Shown: one piece after another, positions 45,751 through 58,557 of the stretch
Layout: the number at the start of each line of letters is the position of its first letter
Numbering within the stretch: the stretch's first letter is position 1
Origin: Ciborinia camelliae
Taxonomy: Eukaryota; Ascomycota; Leotiomycetes; Helotiales; Sclerotiniaceae
NCBI GenBank assembly: GCA_025890175.1
Contig: JANPYM010000003.1
Location: forward strand, 2,538,795 to 2,602,794
Length of the DNA stretch: 64,000 bases
Direction of reading: 5' to 3'
Program-made: the position numbers and the translations under genes
The notes under the pieces: model-generated
The model's input: only the letters and a program-made list of their open reading frames with translations
Databases searched by the model: none
What the model was told of the DNA's origin: nothing

Positions 45751-47878
45751 TTATTCATCTTCTGCGTCTTCATCCCACCCATCCTTTTCTCTCTGAATGA
45801 ATTCACCCATAATTTCAGGCCTGAAGATAGAGCTGCCCTCATCTCTTACTCGAGGTATTTTGCCCAAATTCCGCTCATCATCAAACACTGCCCCGATATT
45901 TTTGATCCATTTTTGCCGCTTTTCCATTAGTGTCTTAGTCATATCACCAAGACCTGGTCTTGCTGTACCAGCAGCGCCATTGACAGCTTGACTACCACCA
46001 GCAGCACCTCCAGCTTTCTTATTCTTTTTGGTTTTTCCTATTGTGCGGGATCGCTTGGTATAAGCTGCATTTACCTGGCCGTCGAGATCTTCGAGGATAG
46101 TTTGATATTCTTGATGAGCCATACGTTCCTTGGTAATTTCCTGCAATCGAGCTTTACGCGCACCATTAATGATCGATTGATCTTTAAGTTTGGTTTGGAG
46201 GAAACGCAGACGCGCGGCTATCTCATCATCATAATGAGCATCATAATCGGGTTCGGTATCAGGTGGAAAGAATCCAATATGACGAAGCTCTTGCTTTATC
46301 CTTTCGTCTACTTGAGCGTGATCAAGTTTTGGATGGATTGCCTTCTTCCATGATTCAGACGATGAATCAGGCATGAAAGTTGCAGGAGGTAATGGAGATG
46401 TGTCGCTGTGTTGACTTGGTTCTCCCATGTCGCCATTCATTTCACCATTGAAACTACCTTCGCCATTACTTATACCATTCACAATAGGTTTATCCTCGGA
46501 GGGGGGTGCTCGATGCTCCGGTCTTAAAGTCGCCAACAGTCTCGAAAGTATTGGACCAGCAGAAATCTGATCCGTCTCTGCTATGGTGTCATCAATATCA
46601 TCAATGCTGCCTCGGGCTTGATTCGGAGGTAATTTATCTCGTCCTTGCTGCGGTGTATCTACTGACATAGCCCCGTCCTCCTCGGCCCATACCTCGGTAT
46701 AGTGCTTCTTTCCACGTCTAGGAATAATGAATGGATTCACACGGTCACCACGTTCACGGAGAAAGGCAAGATCTTCTTCCGTAAATGGTCGGAAATATGG
46801 CTCCAGATATGTTGCAAAGGTATTGGCTTGTACTTGATTTGTAGGTTTGGCATTGCTGAAATCTTTATCCGGTGGTGTTCCTGGGATAAGATCATGAAGA
46901 TCATTTTTGGGAAAAGCTGCCACAGAATAAAACCTTTTCTTATCCGCCTCGCTCACCCTGGGGTCTCCAGGTTTTATTTTTGTAATTTCGTAAATCGTTG
47001 GATCTGGGAAGGTGGAGGGATCCGCACCAAATGTTTGATAATTAGGAATCTTGGGCGCAGGAGGTGGTTGATGTTCATCGGAGCTGGATTCATCCTCTGC
47101 AGCTCCATTTTGTTTTGTATCGACGTTCATACCTGCAGAAGGTGTTGCTGGCGCGGGTGGTGAAAGTGACGAACTTACAGAATCATTATCTCTCTCTTTT
47201 GATAATTTTCTATGATGTTTATGATTATAATCTCGGCTCGGGATGGCGACTTCTGCAAGTGAATTAATTATATTAGCGAGATACGGCCTGGAGCGAAGGT
47301 GAAAGTTGATGCAGTATTGGCTCGTATATCATATAAAAGAATGACGTACCAAGATTTGATCCATCTTGTGGTGCCAAACCATGGGCACCATGAGTCAATG
47401 GCCTTTCTTCTCTAGCACTACTGACGTCTTTCCTCTTTTTATTCTTATGTGCTTTATGTCTTCCACGCTCCTCTTCTTCCGCCTGGTCCCTCTTCATCCT
47501 CTCTTTTTGTTCTTCGTCTCTCTTTTCGATCTCGAGTTCCTCGTTCCTCTCTTTTCTTGATTGTGCCAAAACCCGCATCCCTTTGTCGCATACTGCAGCA
47601 CGTTCATCTACGCTGGCGGCTAGCCTATCCATACGTTGCATAAGAGATTCAAGCTCTCTCGAGTTTGGAATTGTGGAAGCATGTTGCTCAGAAATTTCAT
47701 CTGCTACAGAGGTCCGAAGGATACTGATTGGAATCTGTGTATAGGGAGTTCTGCCGGCATCGGAAGGCACAGCCGAGCTTGATGCACCAACTAGACTTGG
47801 TGTCGTATTTCTACTGCGAGATTGACGCGGATCTCGACCCTTCTTGCCTGTTCCTTTTTGACCTGGCATGGGAGGCAT
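45751..47878 (-). CDS. ngg1: SAGA adaptor subunit Ada3/Ngg1
   Basis: Two exons: 47878-47350 and 47252-45751, intron 97 nt (GTACGT…CTTGCAG), giving 676 aa. Ada3 bridges Ada2 and Gcn5 in the histone acetyltransferase module. The N-terminal part is basic and coiled ([20 protein letters not shown], then a long [20 protein letters not shown] helix). The middle holds SFADP-like [16 protein letters not shown] and the conserved [20 protein letters not shown] block. The C-terminal Ada3 domain spans about residues 470-665, including [60 protein letters not shown] and GSSIF. The start ATG at 47878 follows in-frame codons without an ATG. It partners with the gcn5 product encoded in this window. Confidence 0.9.
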
Positions 47879-49429
47879 TTTAATCGTAGGCGCAAGCGCA
47901 GAAGTTGTGATATAGAAAGTAGAATCCAAATCCTGATTGTAAGTCTACTGTATTGTGTAGGTTGGATGGGTCTCGGGAGCAATTTGGTTTGTAAAACACT
48001 ATATTCTATTAAATAACAATCAATTACCGCATATTGAATTTGGAACGGTGGACGGAATTTTAACGTCAATCGATGATGATGTTCTTGTTAGAAGTGAGGT
48101 TAGCAACATTGCTTGAACTGAGCAGGAATGGGGCTAGTCTATATTAGATAAGGCTAGGTAGATAGTTATTCCGGATAAGTAATCAGCACATGATCCTGAG
48201 CTAAATATATGCTGGGTACTTTGATTGGATGGATAACAAAGGTTCCCCTTCCCCATCCTTGCGTCACATTTTGAGTTGAATGGGGTTGGGGGTTGGGGGT
48301 CGGTCGGTTTACGCATTACTTTGATAACATTACAAGAACCTCGGGCTCAATTTGATACATATTTGAGACGACGGAAAGGTGATGGGAATGCAGAGTCTGG
48401 TAGGTAAGGGATTATGAACATGTCGAAGATGCGGGTATTCGAAGCAATACGATACAATACCGTACTTGTTAGCAACACCTCACATCCCGTGGTTCAATTA
48501 TGATAGGTAGGTAGCTATCAGGGGTACATAGTCGATCAGATAACCGGGGAGACAATGCAGTAAAGTAAAGGATAGAGTAAAATAAAGTATACCTAGAGTA
48601 AAGTAAAGTAGTACAGTAGTACAGTAAATAGTACAGTAATACAAGAAAAATCGATGTATTTTATACTACCTACCAGTTGACCTACCGATTAGGTACCTAC
48701 ACAATAAGGGTACCTACCTAGGTCATGCGTCAAGGCATTACTACAGGTCGGGTAAGGTTACCAATATAGCTATTTGATGCTAGATACCTAGGTGGGTACA
48801 GCCATGGAAGTTACGATGAAATGAGGTATATCAATAAGGACCTACCTAGGTACCTACCTACCTACTCCAGCTACCTAAGCAATACGGTAATCATAACGGA
48901 GCATCTATATACCTCAGTAATAATAAAAATAATTACGAGCCCGTACCTAAATACAGACCTCAATACACATTTAATTGTAATTTGTGGAGCAACCCATTAT
49001 TATTTACCTAATATGGAAGTGTGAACATTTGAAGCCAAGGGTCTCCTGAAGTCGGAGGGTCCAGACGGGAGGGTAAGGATATTTTGCGTCAAGCTAGTAC
49101 GTACCAGACTGACCTATAATCAACATCCATACCCCGGTGGAGCGAAACGAAAATCAAAATCCATGATCAAGCTTTTTGGCTCATCCGCTAGTCCCAATGC
49201 GTTTAGTCCGCTCATGCCTTTTCCCGCATCTCGAAAGCCTACTTCTTGGCAATTTCTTCTCTCTTCTCCGTTTGTCCCGGATGGTACAAAATGGGTACGA
49301 AAATACATACGAAGTAGTATTATCTCTTATTATTATCTCTTATTACCTATTATTATTGAAGATCCTACCTACAACCATCACAATTATCAAAAATCAACTT
49401 CACTATTTATATATATTACAATCCAGTTT
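47879..49429. other. Divergent intergenic region with TACCTAGGTA motifs
   Basis: 1.55 kb between ada3 (minus) and the RING gene (plus). Contains AGTAAAGTA and AGTACAGTA microsatellites (about 48559-48640) and three ACCTAGGT octamers (48716, 48786, 48844). An undetected first exon of the RING gene could lie at the right end. Confidence 0.5.
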
Positions 49430-51636
49430 ATGGGAATTTCAACGTTTATTCCGTTTGCCGGAGGCTCTTTGCCCAGAGCAATAGATTCTGCACAATTATA
49501 TTTATCAGGTCGGGAAAATGTGTAAGTTCGAATTTCTACGTCAGATTACCTTTCATCCCCAGCTTTTGGCAGATGCTTGGTGCTTGGCGCCGAGATGTCT
49601 ACATTCTTGGCCCCCCGCCCAATAACTTCTTTGAAAGGGTCATATCGTCATTTCTATTTCTGTATATATACTAACAATTCTTCTATGAAAGCTTTGAAAG
49701 AACTCGATAATTTCGTGTATGTGTACAACAAATTTTCAATGTTCCGCCTCTTGGATTTGACTGAATACGAGGCTGTGTCGTGTTTTGTACCGAGAAACAC
49801 CAAATCCTTTCATTACCATCACCCATCATCCTCCATCTCCCTCTCCACCTCTATACGATCGACCAACTCACACTCTCACCCTCTCACACTTTAATATCTT
49901 AATAATTACTGATTGTTCTACAGTCTACTTTTTCCTAATCAAGAATGGAGCAACGTAGCCACAAATTACCAGCTTACGAGCATTGTATCTACATTGAGTG
50001 TATGTTATGAGGATGTTTATTGAAAATAGTGATCTAATAAAGTCAATAGCCGAACGTTTCCTATGCCGAGTCCATTTCCGCCAATCTCCAAACATTATCA
50101 ACTCATAATGCAGATGCGGACGGTGTGATAGGTGGCTTCCTTTATGTGCCAGATCTCGACCAGAATGACACATGCTACAACATCTCAAAGCTATATATCC
50201 CCTCAAACGTTACCCGACAAGCCAATCTTCCGGCAACAGATTTCTCACTTGTTGCGCTAGCACCTTGGATCAGTATAGAATGCACGGAAGGTTATCTAGC
50301 TGCAGCGCGGCAAGACCCTGTACGAGCTTTCATATTTTATCAGCCAGATAATAGCACAGCTCAACCGCCTCCAGTCAGTTCCAATGACTGGGCACTTGGA
50401 GATGGTGGATCGTGGATGACTACAAACAAATACCCTGTATATGCTGTCCCGGGAAGCATTGGAGCGCGGATGATGCATGAAATAAGCCTTTACTCTGGTA
50501 ATCTCACGGATGTACCAAATGGTCATGAACTATCAACATTCCCCGGCGTTGACCCTCGAGACTATGTACGGGTATATACTCAGCTGAACGTGTCTCATGG
50601 CACAAACCTACCTAATCTATGGGAGTTTCTGCTGATTATTATGGCCGTACTTGCCGTTATGTTGGCCGTCACTTCCGGCTCCATGCATTATCTCCAGAGG
50701 AGTCGAAGACGGGCTTTACGGAGACGGGTGGAAAATGGAGAAGTGAACTTGGAGGCACTGGGTATCAAGCGTCTTACCGTGCCACAAGATATCATCGATA
50801 GAATGCCTATATTCACATATCATTTTGGCGGGCAGGAGCTTTCTGACCAGGGAAAATCGAACATAGTCGAGCGAATATCTTCTTATGAAGGCTTGTCTGC
50901 AGAGGAGAATGAGATATCAGTTTGCAATGATTCGATATCCAAAGTATTGTCGCCGGTTTTTGGACCCGCCAACCTAAGAGATTCATCATTTTCTACCTCA
51001 CCCCTGGAACAGAGAGTTGTACCATTCTCTCAACCTACTTGTCCTATTTGTTTGGATGATTTTAAAAGCGGATCGACTTTGATTCGCGAGTTGCCCTGTG
51101 GCCATATATTCCACCCGGAATGCATTGACCCATTTCTCAGCAACAATAGCTCACTCTGTCCTATGTGTAAGAAGAGTGTCTTGCCTGTTGGGGACTGTCC
51201 AATAAAGATAACCAACGCAATGGTCAATAGGGAAAGAAATATGAGGAGATTGAGGTCTCGCATAACCATTCCAGAGGATAATCATGATGTTGAAGCCGGT
51301 TATTCAAGGTTTTTGGGCCGGAACTTGGGCTCTCGTTTTAAAACGCGAATGTTTAGTACCTCGACAGCCCCTACAAACAATTTACAGATGGCGGTCGGAT
51401 CACCAACTGCCATGGTGATGCCATTAATGACAAGTGCAATACCTGCGCAGTTACAGGCGAATAGTATACTTGGTGTTGAGGTGTCGCAAGATGGACTTTC
51501 TAGACAAGAAAGAGCTCAGCAACGAATCCGCGAGATTTCAGCACAACAACCCGCAATAGAAGATCCCGATCTGGTTCATACCAGGGATCAACCACTCTGT
51601 AGGCGCTCCTCAATTCCATCCTTCTTTCAAAACTAA
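49430..51636 (+). CDS. PA-TM-RING type E3 ubiquitin ligase (start uncertain)
   Basis: Exons: 49430-49521, 49924-49999, 50050-51636, giving at least 584 aa. The joins produce SGRENVLLFPNQEWSNVATNY and TLSPNVSYAESISANLQTLS in frame. The lumenal half (about residues 1-230) resembles a protease-associated domain with several N-glycosylation sites (NDT, NIS, NVT, NST, NLT, NVS). One membrane helix follows (LWEFLLIIMAVLAVMLAVTS) with a basic stop-transfer segment (QRSRRRALRRR). The cytosolic RING-H2 is CPICLDDF…CGHIFHPECIDPFL…CPMC. Such proteins ubiquitinate membrane cargo in the endosomal system. A clear signal peptide is missing from the first exon given, so a further 5' exon is likely. The first intron (402 nt) is long for this window. 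Confidence 0.82.
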
Positions 51637-52388
51637 CAATCCACGATAGGGCGTCGAGCATTCTGGAAAGCTTTTCCTGGTTATTCTTAAGGGAACTAAT
51701 TGTAAATATTAATGATTTGATGTGCATTTGAGCGTCGCATGGGTTCTTCTATCAAAGCCTGGAGTTTTATACCTTGTATGTCCTGTGGATTTGAAGGGAG
51801 ATGGGCATTGGTGTTTTGGGAGGGAGGAAATACCAACTATGGATTATTAGGGAATTCGGTGCACTGTATGGAAATTACCAAGGAAAAACGTTATGTAAGA
51901 GGGAATCTTGGGAAGAAGTGCCCAGGTGTTCCTCCTGTTCCTGATATATATATATATATACCTATATATGGGATGGGTTATGGAAAAGGCATTGATTGTA
52001 AAGAGGGTAAAGAAGACGACGTGATGATATAGTTTAAGACTACTTTTGCTTGATACATCTCTATGTGATACACGTTTGAAAATGAAAATGAGGATTTGTG
52101 TGAAGTTAGAAAGACAGTAAGTAGTCGCATAGATAGGGTCTAGATTTTGGTTGCCAAGCTTTACTGACACATGACACATTCATCCTTGTCATATCGGCCC
52201 CTTTTTAGCTAGCTGTGTACCCCATACCGACAACTACCTACGGAGGGGTAAACCTTATCTCTTAAATTCCTACTGTACCAGAAATGTTAATAAGTAAACA
52301 ATTCCATCAAGAGCTCCAAACACTAGATACTTGATGCAATTGTCTACTTTATACTCAATTGAAGAGAAGATCCATAGAACATTTAGAA
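51637..52388. other. Intergenic; presumed urease promoter
   Basis: 3' flank of the RING gene and 5' flank of the urease gene. No gene is seen; a (TA)n run lies near 51944-51966. Confidence 0.5.
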
Positions 52389-55245
52389 ATGCATCTTATA
52401 CCTAAAGAAGTGAGTATATGACCTTATCGCAACAGCGCAACAGCGCAAAAGCTATAGAGTTAATTTTTTGTTATCAAAAAAACAGATAGATAAGCTAGCC
52501 ATCTCCCAGCTTGGCCTGCTGGCACAGAGAAGACTTGCGCGGGGAGTGAAGCTCAATCACTCCGAGGCAGTTGTGAGTTCCTCCAATCTTTCAAACTCGG
52601 ATCGAGAGTTACCATAGCTAATTTATGTAAGGCACTTATAGCAAACAATCTTCAAGAGGTCCGATTACCTACTTTCCCCCCAAATAGAAGGAAGAAGAGT
52701 ACGAGCTGACGAGCTCAAAGCTCATTCGCGATGGACATCATACAGTCGCAGATCTCATGTCGATCGGTGCAACAATGCTCGGGCGTCGCCATGTCCAACC
52801 TGCGGTCTGCTCGACTCTTACGGAACTTATGGTGGAAGGAACTTTTCCTACAGGAACATACTTGGTGACAGTGCATCATCCGATTAGTACAGATGATGGA
52901 GATCTGGCAAAGGCACTTTATGGAAGTTTTCTGCCAATCCCGCATATTGGTATCTTCCCATTGCCATCGGATGAGGAATATGAATCTACCAAACGTCCTG
53001 GTGCTTTAATTACCGTGAAGGGTAAGGTCAAGTTGAATGAAGGAAGGAAGAGAATAAAGTTGAGAGTGACAAGTAAGGGCGACAGGCCAATTCAAGTGAG
53101 TCAAAGAATTCTAAAGTTATTATTATTTACTGATTTTTGCAGATTGGATCACATTATCATTTTATCGAAACCAATCCTCAACTAGAATTCGATCGCATAA
53201 AAGCATATGGTTACCGACTCGATATTGCGGCCGGAACATCTGTTCGATTCGAACCTGGAGATACGAAAACCGTAACATTGGTTGAAATTGGCGGAAACAA
53301 AGTGATTCGAGGTGGAAACCATATTGCTACTGGCAAAGTAGATATTTCCCGCGTGGATGAGATTCTGGTTAATCTCCAAAACGCCGGATTCGCACATACT
53401 TCTGAGCCAAGTGGTGATGCTGCATATATCGATATGTTTGAAATGGATAGAACGGCATATGCAACTATGTTCGGCCCAACGGTAGGTGACACTATTCGCT
53501 TAGGCAATACGGATCTTTGGATCAAGGTCGAAAAGGACCTGACTTCGTATGGAGAGGAATGTAAGTTCGGTGGTGGCAAGACACTACGAGAAGGTATGGG
53601 CCAGGCTACAGGCGTATCTGATGAAATCTCCTTGGATCTTGTTATTGTCAATGCCTTGATTGTCGATTGGACTGGTATCTATAAAGCCGATATTGGTGTC
53701 AAGAATGGTGTAATAGTAGGTATTGGTAAAGCTGGTAATCCAGATATGATGGACGGTGTCAGTCCGAACATGATAGTTGGATCTTGTACCGATGTTGTTG
53801 CTGGCGAAGGTAAAATCATTACTGCTGGTGGCTTCGACACTCACATTCACTTCATCTGTCCTCAACAAGTCTATGAAGCCATTTCATCCGGCATTACTTC
53901 AATGTTAGGCGGCGGAACTGGCCCTAGGTATGTGAAATATAGATTCTTGTGATATGCTATCTAATATGTGAATAGTGCTGGAACGAGTGCTACAACTTGC
54001 ACACCGGGAAAGAATTATATGCGACAAATGCTTCAAGCTTGTGATACCTTGCCCATGAATATCGGCATTACAGCCAAAGGAAATGATAGTGATCCCGCTG
54101 CACTTCGTGAGCAAGTAATTGCTGGAGCTTGTGGTCTTAAATTACATGAAGACTGGGGCACTACACCTTCAGCTATTGATTCTTGCCTTACTGTTTGCGA
54201 TGAACTAGACGTTCAATGTCTGATTCATACGGATACTCTGAATGAGTCAGGCTTTGTTGAGTCAACAATCGCTGCGTTCAAGAATCGTGCTATTCACACA
54301 TATCATACTGAAGGTGCTGGTGGTGGCCATGCGCCCGATATCATCAGTGTTGTTGAGCATGCGAATGTTCTCCCCTCTTCTACTAACCCTACAAGACCTT
54401 ATACTAAGAATACACTTGACGAGCATTTAGATATGCTTATGGTTTGTCATCACCTTTCCAAGAACATTCCCGAAGACGTGGCCTTTGCAGAGTCTCGAAT
54501 TCGTGCAGAAACTATTGCAGCTGAAGATATACTCCATGATTTGGGAGCAATCAGTATGATGTCCTCCGATTCTCAAGCAATGGGTCGCTGTGGAGAAGTT
54601 ATCATGCGAACATGGAACACAGCCCACAAGAACAAAGTTCAACGCGGTGCACTTGGAGAAGATATGGGGACCGGCGCAGACAATTTCAGAGTTAAGAGAT
54701 ATATTAGCAAGTACACGATCAATCCCGCGATTGCTCAAGGAATGAGTCATATTATTGGTAGTGTGGAGGTTGGAAAGATCGCAGATCTTGTCGTTTGGGA
54801 TCCAGCTTGGTTTGGAACTAAACCCATGACCATTATCAAGAGCGGTTTGATTGCTTACGCTCAAATGGTAAATCATACCCCCCAGGCCCCTTTAATACTA
54901 AATTTCTCGCTAACGAAACAACAGGGTGATCCTAACGCCTCCATCCCCACCGTCCAGCCCATCATCTCTCGCCCCATGTTTGCACCTCTGGTCCCATCCA
55001 CCTCCATCCTCTTCGTCTCTGAATCGTCGATTTCTTCTGGTACAATCGCGACATATGGTCTGAAAAAACGTGTCGAGGCAGTGAAGAATTGTCGGACAAT
55101 TGGAAAAAGGGATATGAAATTTAATGATCAGATGCCCAAGATGAAGGTTGATCCGGAAAATTATAGGGTCGAGGCTGATGGGGTGCATATTGTTTGTGAG
55201 GCGGCAGAGTGGTTGCCGTTGGGACAGAATGCTTATGTTTATTAG
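52389..55245 (+). CDS. ure1: Urease, fungal single-chain nickel enzyme
   Basis: Seven exons: 52389-52409, 52486-52572, 52632-52658, 52721-53095, 53143-53927, 53976-54867, 54925-55245, giving 835 aa, the usual fungal and plant size. It hydrolyses urea to ammonia and carbamate in the cytosol. Gamma, beta and alpha parts are fused in that order: [16 protein letters not shown] start, [11 protein letters not shown] in the beta part, and [19 protein letters not shown] opening the alpha part. Active-site residues are all present: nickel His404 and His406 (DTHIHF), carbamylated Lys487 ([10 protein letters not shown]), HTDTLNE His516, [12 protein letters not shown]is542, flap Cys589-His590 (MVCHHLS) and SDSQAMGR Asp630. 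They sit three residues before their jack bean numbers. Exons of 21 and 27 nt are tiny. Two introns use AAG acceptors (52631, 52720). Ni-insertion accessory genes are not in the window. Confidence 0.96.
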
Positions 55246-55692
55246 GTGGTAGATAGATAGAGTTAGAGGCAGGGGTATAGTAGGGATTATGAATACGAAG
55301 CGAATATCGGCTCGGGTATAGGGACTTGTAGAAATGATATTTAGACGTGATGAAAGTTATATGAATCTTGCCCTTTGGTCAATACTACTCATATAATAAT
55401 GGGCAAAAGAAACCATGCCATGACAATATGAATACAACGTCCTTTCCCAAAGGCCCCCGCCGAAGAAAATGTATCTCACAAGATGGGTAGCCTATCTTCA
55501 CGAAACAATCTCAGCAATAAAAGAGTCTCATCAGACTACACAATCTCATCAATTCATCCCTGTACCTGTCTGCCTGACATGTGTATCAATACCCCCCGTT
55601 CCATAAAATGAAATCCCACCATCCTACATAGATCTCTCGAGAACTCTACACATCGTATCTGATAATTGCCGCTAAGGCGTTCGTTGGCTGAT

Positions 55693-55950
55693 TTATCCCC
55701 TCTTCCTCTGAAGCCGTACCTTGGGATTCGGATTCGGATTTATCATTGTGATTTTCATCGCAATCATCATCTTCCTCTTCTTCTTTCTATGCGAATAATA
55801 ATCTTTGTGTAGGGTATTCATATGGGTTAGGCTATTCGGCGATGGGGTTTTTACGAATCGACGGCTCTTTTTTTCGGCTTTGGCATCGGCTTTGGCATCG
55901 GCTTTGGCATCGGCTTTGGCATCGGCTTCGTCTCTTCGCATGTACCGCAT
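55693..55950 (-). CDS. Possible small Lys/Arg-rich protein (85 aa)
   Basis: Open from ATG at 55950. It has an acidic/Ala repeat (ADAK four times, encoded by a 12-bp tandem repeat) and then a very basic part (HRKKKRKMMI…, KVRLQRKRG). The frame is open a further 51 nt or so upstream (KSLNPDEEIEAGGENH), which looks coding, so this may be the last exon of a spliced gene whose first exon I could not find. Low confidence. Confidence 0.28.
   Translation of the reverse strand: MRYMRRDEADAKADAKADAKADAKAEKKSRRFVKTPSPNSLTHMNTLHKDYYSHRKKKRKMMIAMKITMINPNPNPKVRLQRKRG
55877..55930. repeat. 12-bp tandem repeat GGCATCGGCTTT
   Basis: Four and a half perfect copies, in frame with the small basic protein above. 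Confidence 0.85.
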
Positions 55951-57252
55951 ATGATTTTCACCACCAGCTTCTATTTCCTCATCTGGATTGAGGCTTTTGG
56001 GGGAGCGCTATTAGATTTAGATAGATGGATTTTGGATCTTGATTTCGAAGAAATGATGAATGATGAGGTGGAGTGGGAGGAAAATATTAACTATTTCATT
56101 CCGACTACCTACCTTACCTTGACTTGGTTTTCACGCGACGCTATCAAACTATGACTTTTCTAGAGGAATTAACATTAATAACTTCAACACATTCTTTTTA
56201 AAAAGAAATTCCACTTCCTCACTGTTATCCCTCGAATCCTTGTGGAAAGAAATTCTTAGAGATCTAAACCTCAAATTGAAAAATGTAGTTGGATAACCCG
56301 GCGGAGTCTTCTCGGTTAGATTTCGTTTGTATTCGAGCCAGGAGCTTTAGTATCCCACTACCAGACATAACTAATCTAAATCAAAAATTGACTATTTGGC
56401 TATCATATGATTTGGAAGAAAAGCATTGAGTTATTGGGATATTGAGATATATACATAGATACCTTTTGAATAAAACTATAAACATAGCATGTGAATTCAA
56501 AATGGAAAGCCGAGATATTGAAGCGGCTACTGGGCATTCATATACGGTGGACTTTATTGTAACCGATCCTAGAATTCATATACAGCCAAAATAATTCAAG
56601 TTCTTGTGTATTTAATTTGCTAAAATGAAAGTTTTCATATCTTGTAGTGTTATTTTGATTGCATGTCATATAACTCGATGGCGCCTGAGACCAGAAGATC
56701 ATATGACTCGATATCCGAGATTTACATACTTGCGGGTGGAGTTTCAATATCTCCAGCTTGAGGAAATTGTTTACGTGTAAGTCGAGACGTGAATGAATGA
56801 AGAAAGTGGAGGATAGAGAGGTCAATGCATTTAGCATTACTCCAACACTGGGTATGTTCAGTAATAGATTCAATTTCCAACAAATTCGAAGAGATATTTC
56901 TTTCTTTTTAGAAAATCCGAAAATCAATTTTCAGCAAATCCAAAAAATATCTATTTCTTTTTGGAAAATCTAAAAAAAAGACAAGTTTGTAAGTAGAAAA
57001 TTGAACTATGGAAATTTCGCCTTTCGTCGGCAGATTCCAATCATAGTTGTGGCGGGGGAAGGGAAAGTGAATAGCAGATACATTCGGGTTGAAAGCTACA
57101 TAGAGGGAGGAGAACTCGGAAAGTAAGACACCTCCGTTTTTTCTGATAGATAGATTCTCGATCCACGTGCTATTAGGGAAATGATAGATGGTCTTGATCC
57201 TGCTTGCAGTTGGGGCACTGCCTGGCATGTTCAGGCTAGTGGGTGATCCGAA

Positions 57253-57474
57253 GCAGCTGTCCTGGTCTTGCGTCGTCTTGCCGGTTTTGTATTCCCGCTG
57301 TTTGCTCCTGTAATGTACAATACGTTGGAATATAGCTGGGGAAACAGCTTACTTGCATTTGTTGCCATTGCTCTAGGTATCCCAGCCCTATACATACTTT
57401 GGAGATATGGTGAAGCACTGAGGGCGATAAGTAAATTCGCTGCTGGGGATTTAATTGTTGTTGTGATAAAATAG
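57253..57474 (+). pseudogene. C-terminal relic of an MFS drug-type transporter
   Basis: About 74 codons read AAVLVLRRLAGFVFPLFAP then VMYNTLEYSWGNSLLAFVAI, ALGIPALYILWRYGEALR, and end at TAG. The FPLFA…MY..L.YGWGNSLLA…ILWRYGEALR pattern is the end of fungal DHA-type MFS transporters (last two membrane helices). Everything upstream that should encode ten or more helices is missing or unrecognisable; the preceding 1 kb is AT-rich and closed in all frames. This is a dead fragment, not a short gene. It lies 3.3 kb from the PKS relic. Confidence 0.7.
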
Positions 57475-57967
57475 TTCTACATACACTAGCTCGATACACA
57501 ATAGTAATAAGTTCAATAATTGTGAGATAATCTAGCGTGGTAGTTTTTTCATGAATATTGAAACCACTTTCTAGAAATATGAGGTATCAGAGGGTGTACT
57601 AATCCATAGACAATTTTTGATTTTGCATTCACATACTCTCTTTCCATCCGAAAAGAAAGAAATGTTTAACGCCAGCTCAAAACATGGACAGTTTCCAAGG
57701 ATAAGAGACATTTATAATAATATTTGTAAATAAATTAGGCTCACCGATAATTCATTATGAAGTTAAGATATGTAGATAGGTATTAGGAAGAGATTTTAGT
57801 TCTCATTGAGGGTAAAAAGACGTGACGACAATTTGTTCAATTTTCCATCCACACAAAGCTTCAAGTCAAAGTTCCAGGTAAGCAGCACAAATTTGCACCC
57901 AAAAACTCAATCGGTGGCAACCCCATCCCCCGATCAAAATAGGATTCCACGCCCCATAACAGGATAT

Positions 57968-58557
57968 CTAATTGCTCAAGAAATAGTTGACAGCAAGAGG
58001 CTCCCCAAGCTTAGCCGTCTTTTGCCAATTGTCCAAATCATAACGCATACGGAACCAATTACTGAGAGGCTTGCCCCCGGATGGAGCGTACTTCTTGCAA
58101 TCAAAGTCCTCCGGCTGCTCGAACAAGAAGAACGTGTAGCGATGAGGAGCACTGCCTGGAGGGGGGGCAGGGGCGATATAATTGGCGACAAACGGCGCAT
58201 CGGAAGTCAAGACGTTGTTTGGGCCGACCTTGAAGCCTGGTTGAATCCAATGAAGAATAGGTCCAAGAACTCCAAGTGAGGGGAAGGGAGCATCAAGATC
58301 TAGCATGACGATCATGTAAGTTGCGGAGGGGTTAGGAACAGCATATGATATCTCCTCGGGGGCGGACTGAGCTCCTGTGGAGATTATTAGATTGTGTTTG
58401 GAGGACTTGGCATGAATTTGGGAGAGTGAGACTTACCAGCTCGGGGGATATATTGTTTGGTAGTGATTGCTTCGCCGTTGTAAGTGACGCTTAGCACTTT
58501 TGAGGGATCTTTCTCAATGGCGCTGAGGATGCGCTTTACGACTGCGTTGGTAGGCAT
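57968..58557 (-). CDS. Phosphatidylethanolamine-binding protein (PEBP/TFS1-like)
   Basis: Two exons: 58557-58437 and 58374-57968, intron 62 nt (GTAAGT…CCACAG), giving 175 aa. PEBP proteins bind lipid head groups or act as inhibitors, e.g. of carboxypeptidase Y in yeast (TFS1). The ligand-pocket signatures are seen: YMIVMLDLDAPFPS (DPDxP-like, here DLDAP), GPILHWIQPG, and PPPGSAPHRYTFFLFEQP (GxHRY). The protein ends VNYFLSN. No signal peptide is present, so it is probably cytosolic. Length is normal. It is intact, unlike its neighbours on both sides. The plus-strand frame across it is a shadow. Confidence 0.92.

Larger units (their letters stand above)
55246..57252. other. Intergenic, 2 kb
   Basis: Contains one doubtful small frame (55693-55950), a 12-bp tandem repeat, and AT-rich sequence from about 56150 with no coding signs. 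Confidence 0.5.

Noticed and set aside
49577..49894. Frame of 105 codons between the first two exons of the RING gene
   Set aside because: No coding character; the flanking exons join in phase across it, so it is treated as intron.
57806..58279. 157-codon plus-strand frame
   Set aside because: Antisense shadow of the PEBP gene, whose motifs and intron fix the minus strand as coding.
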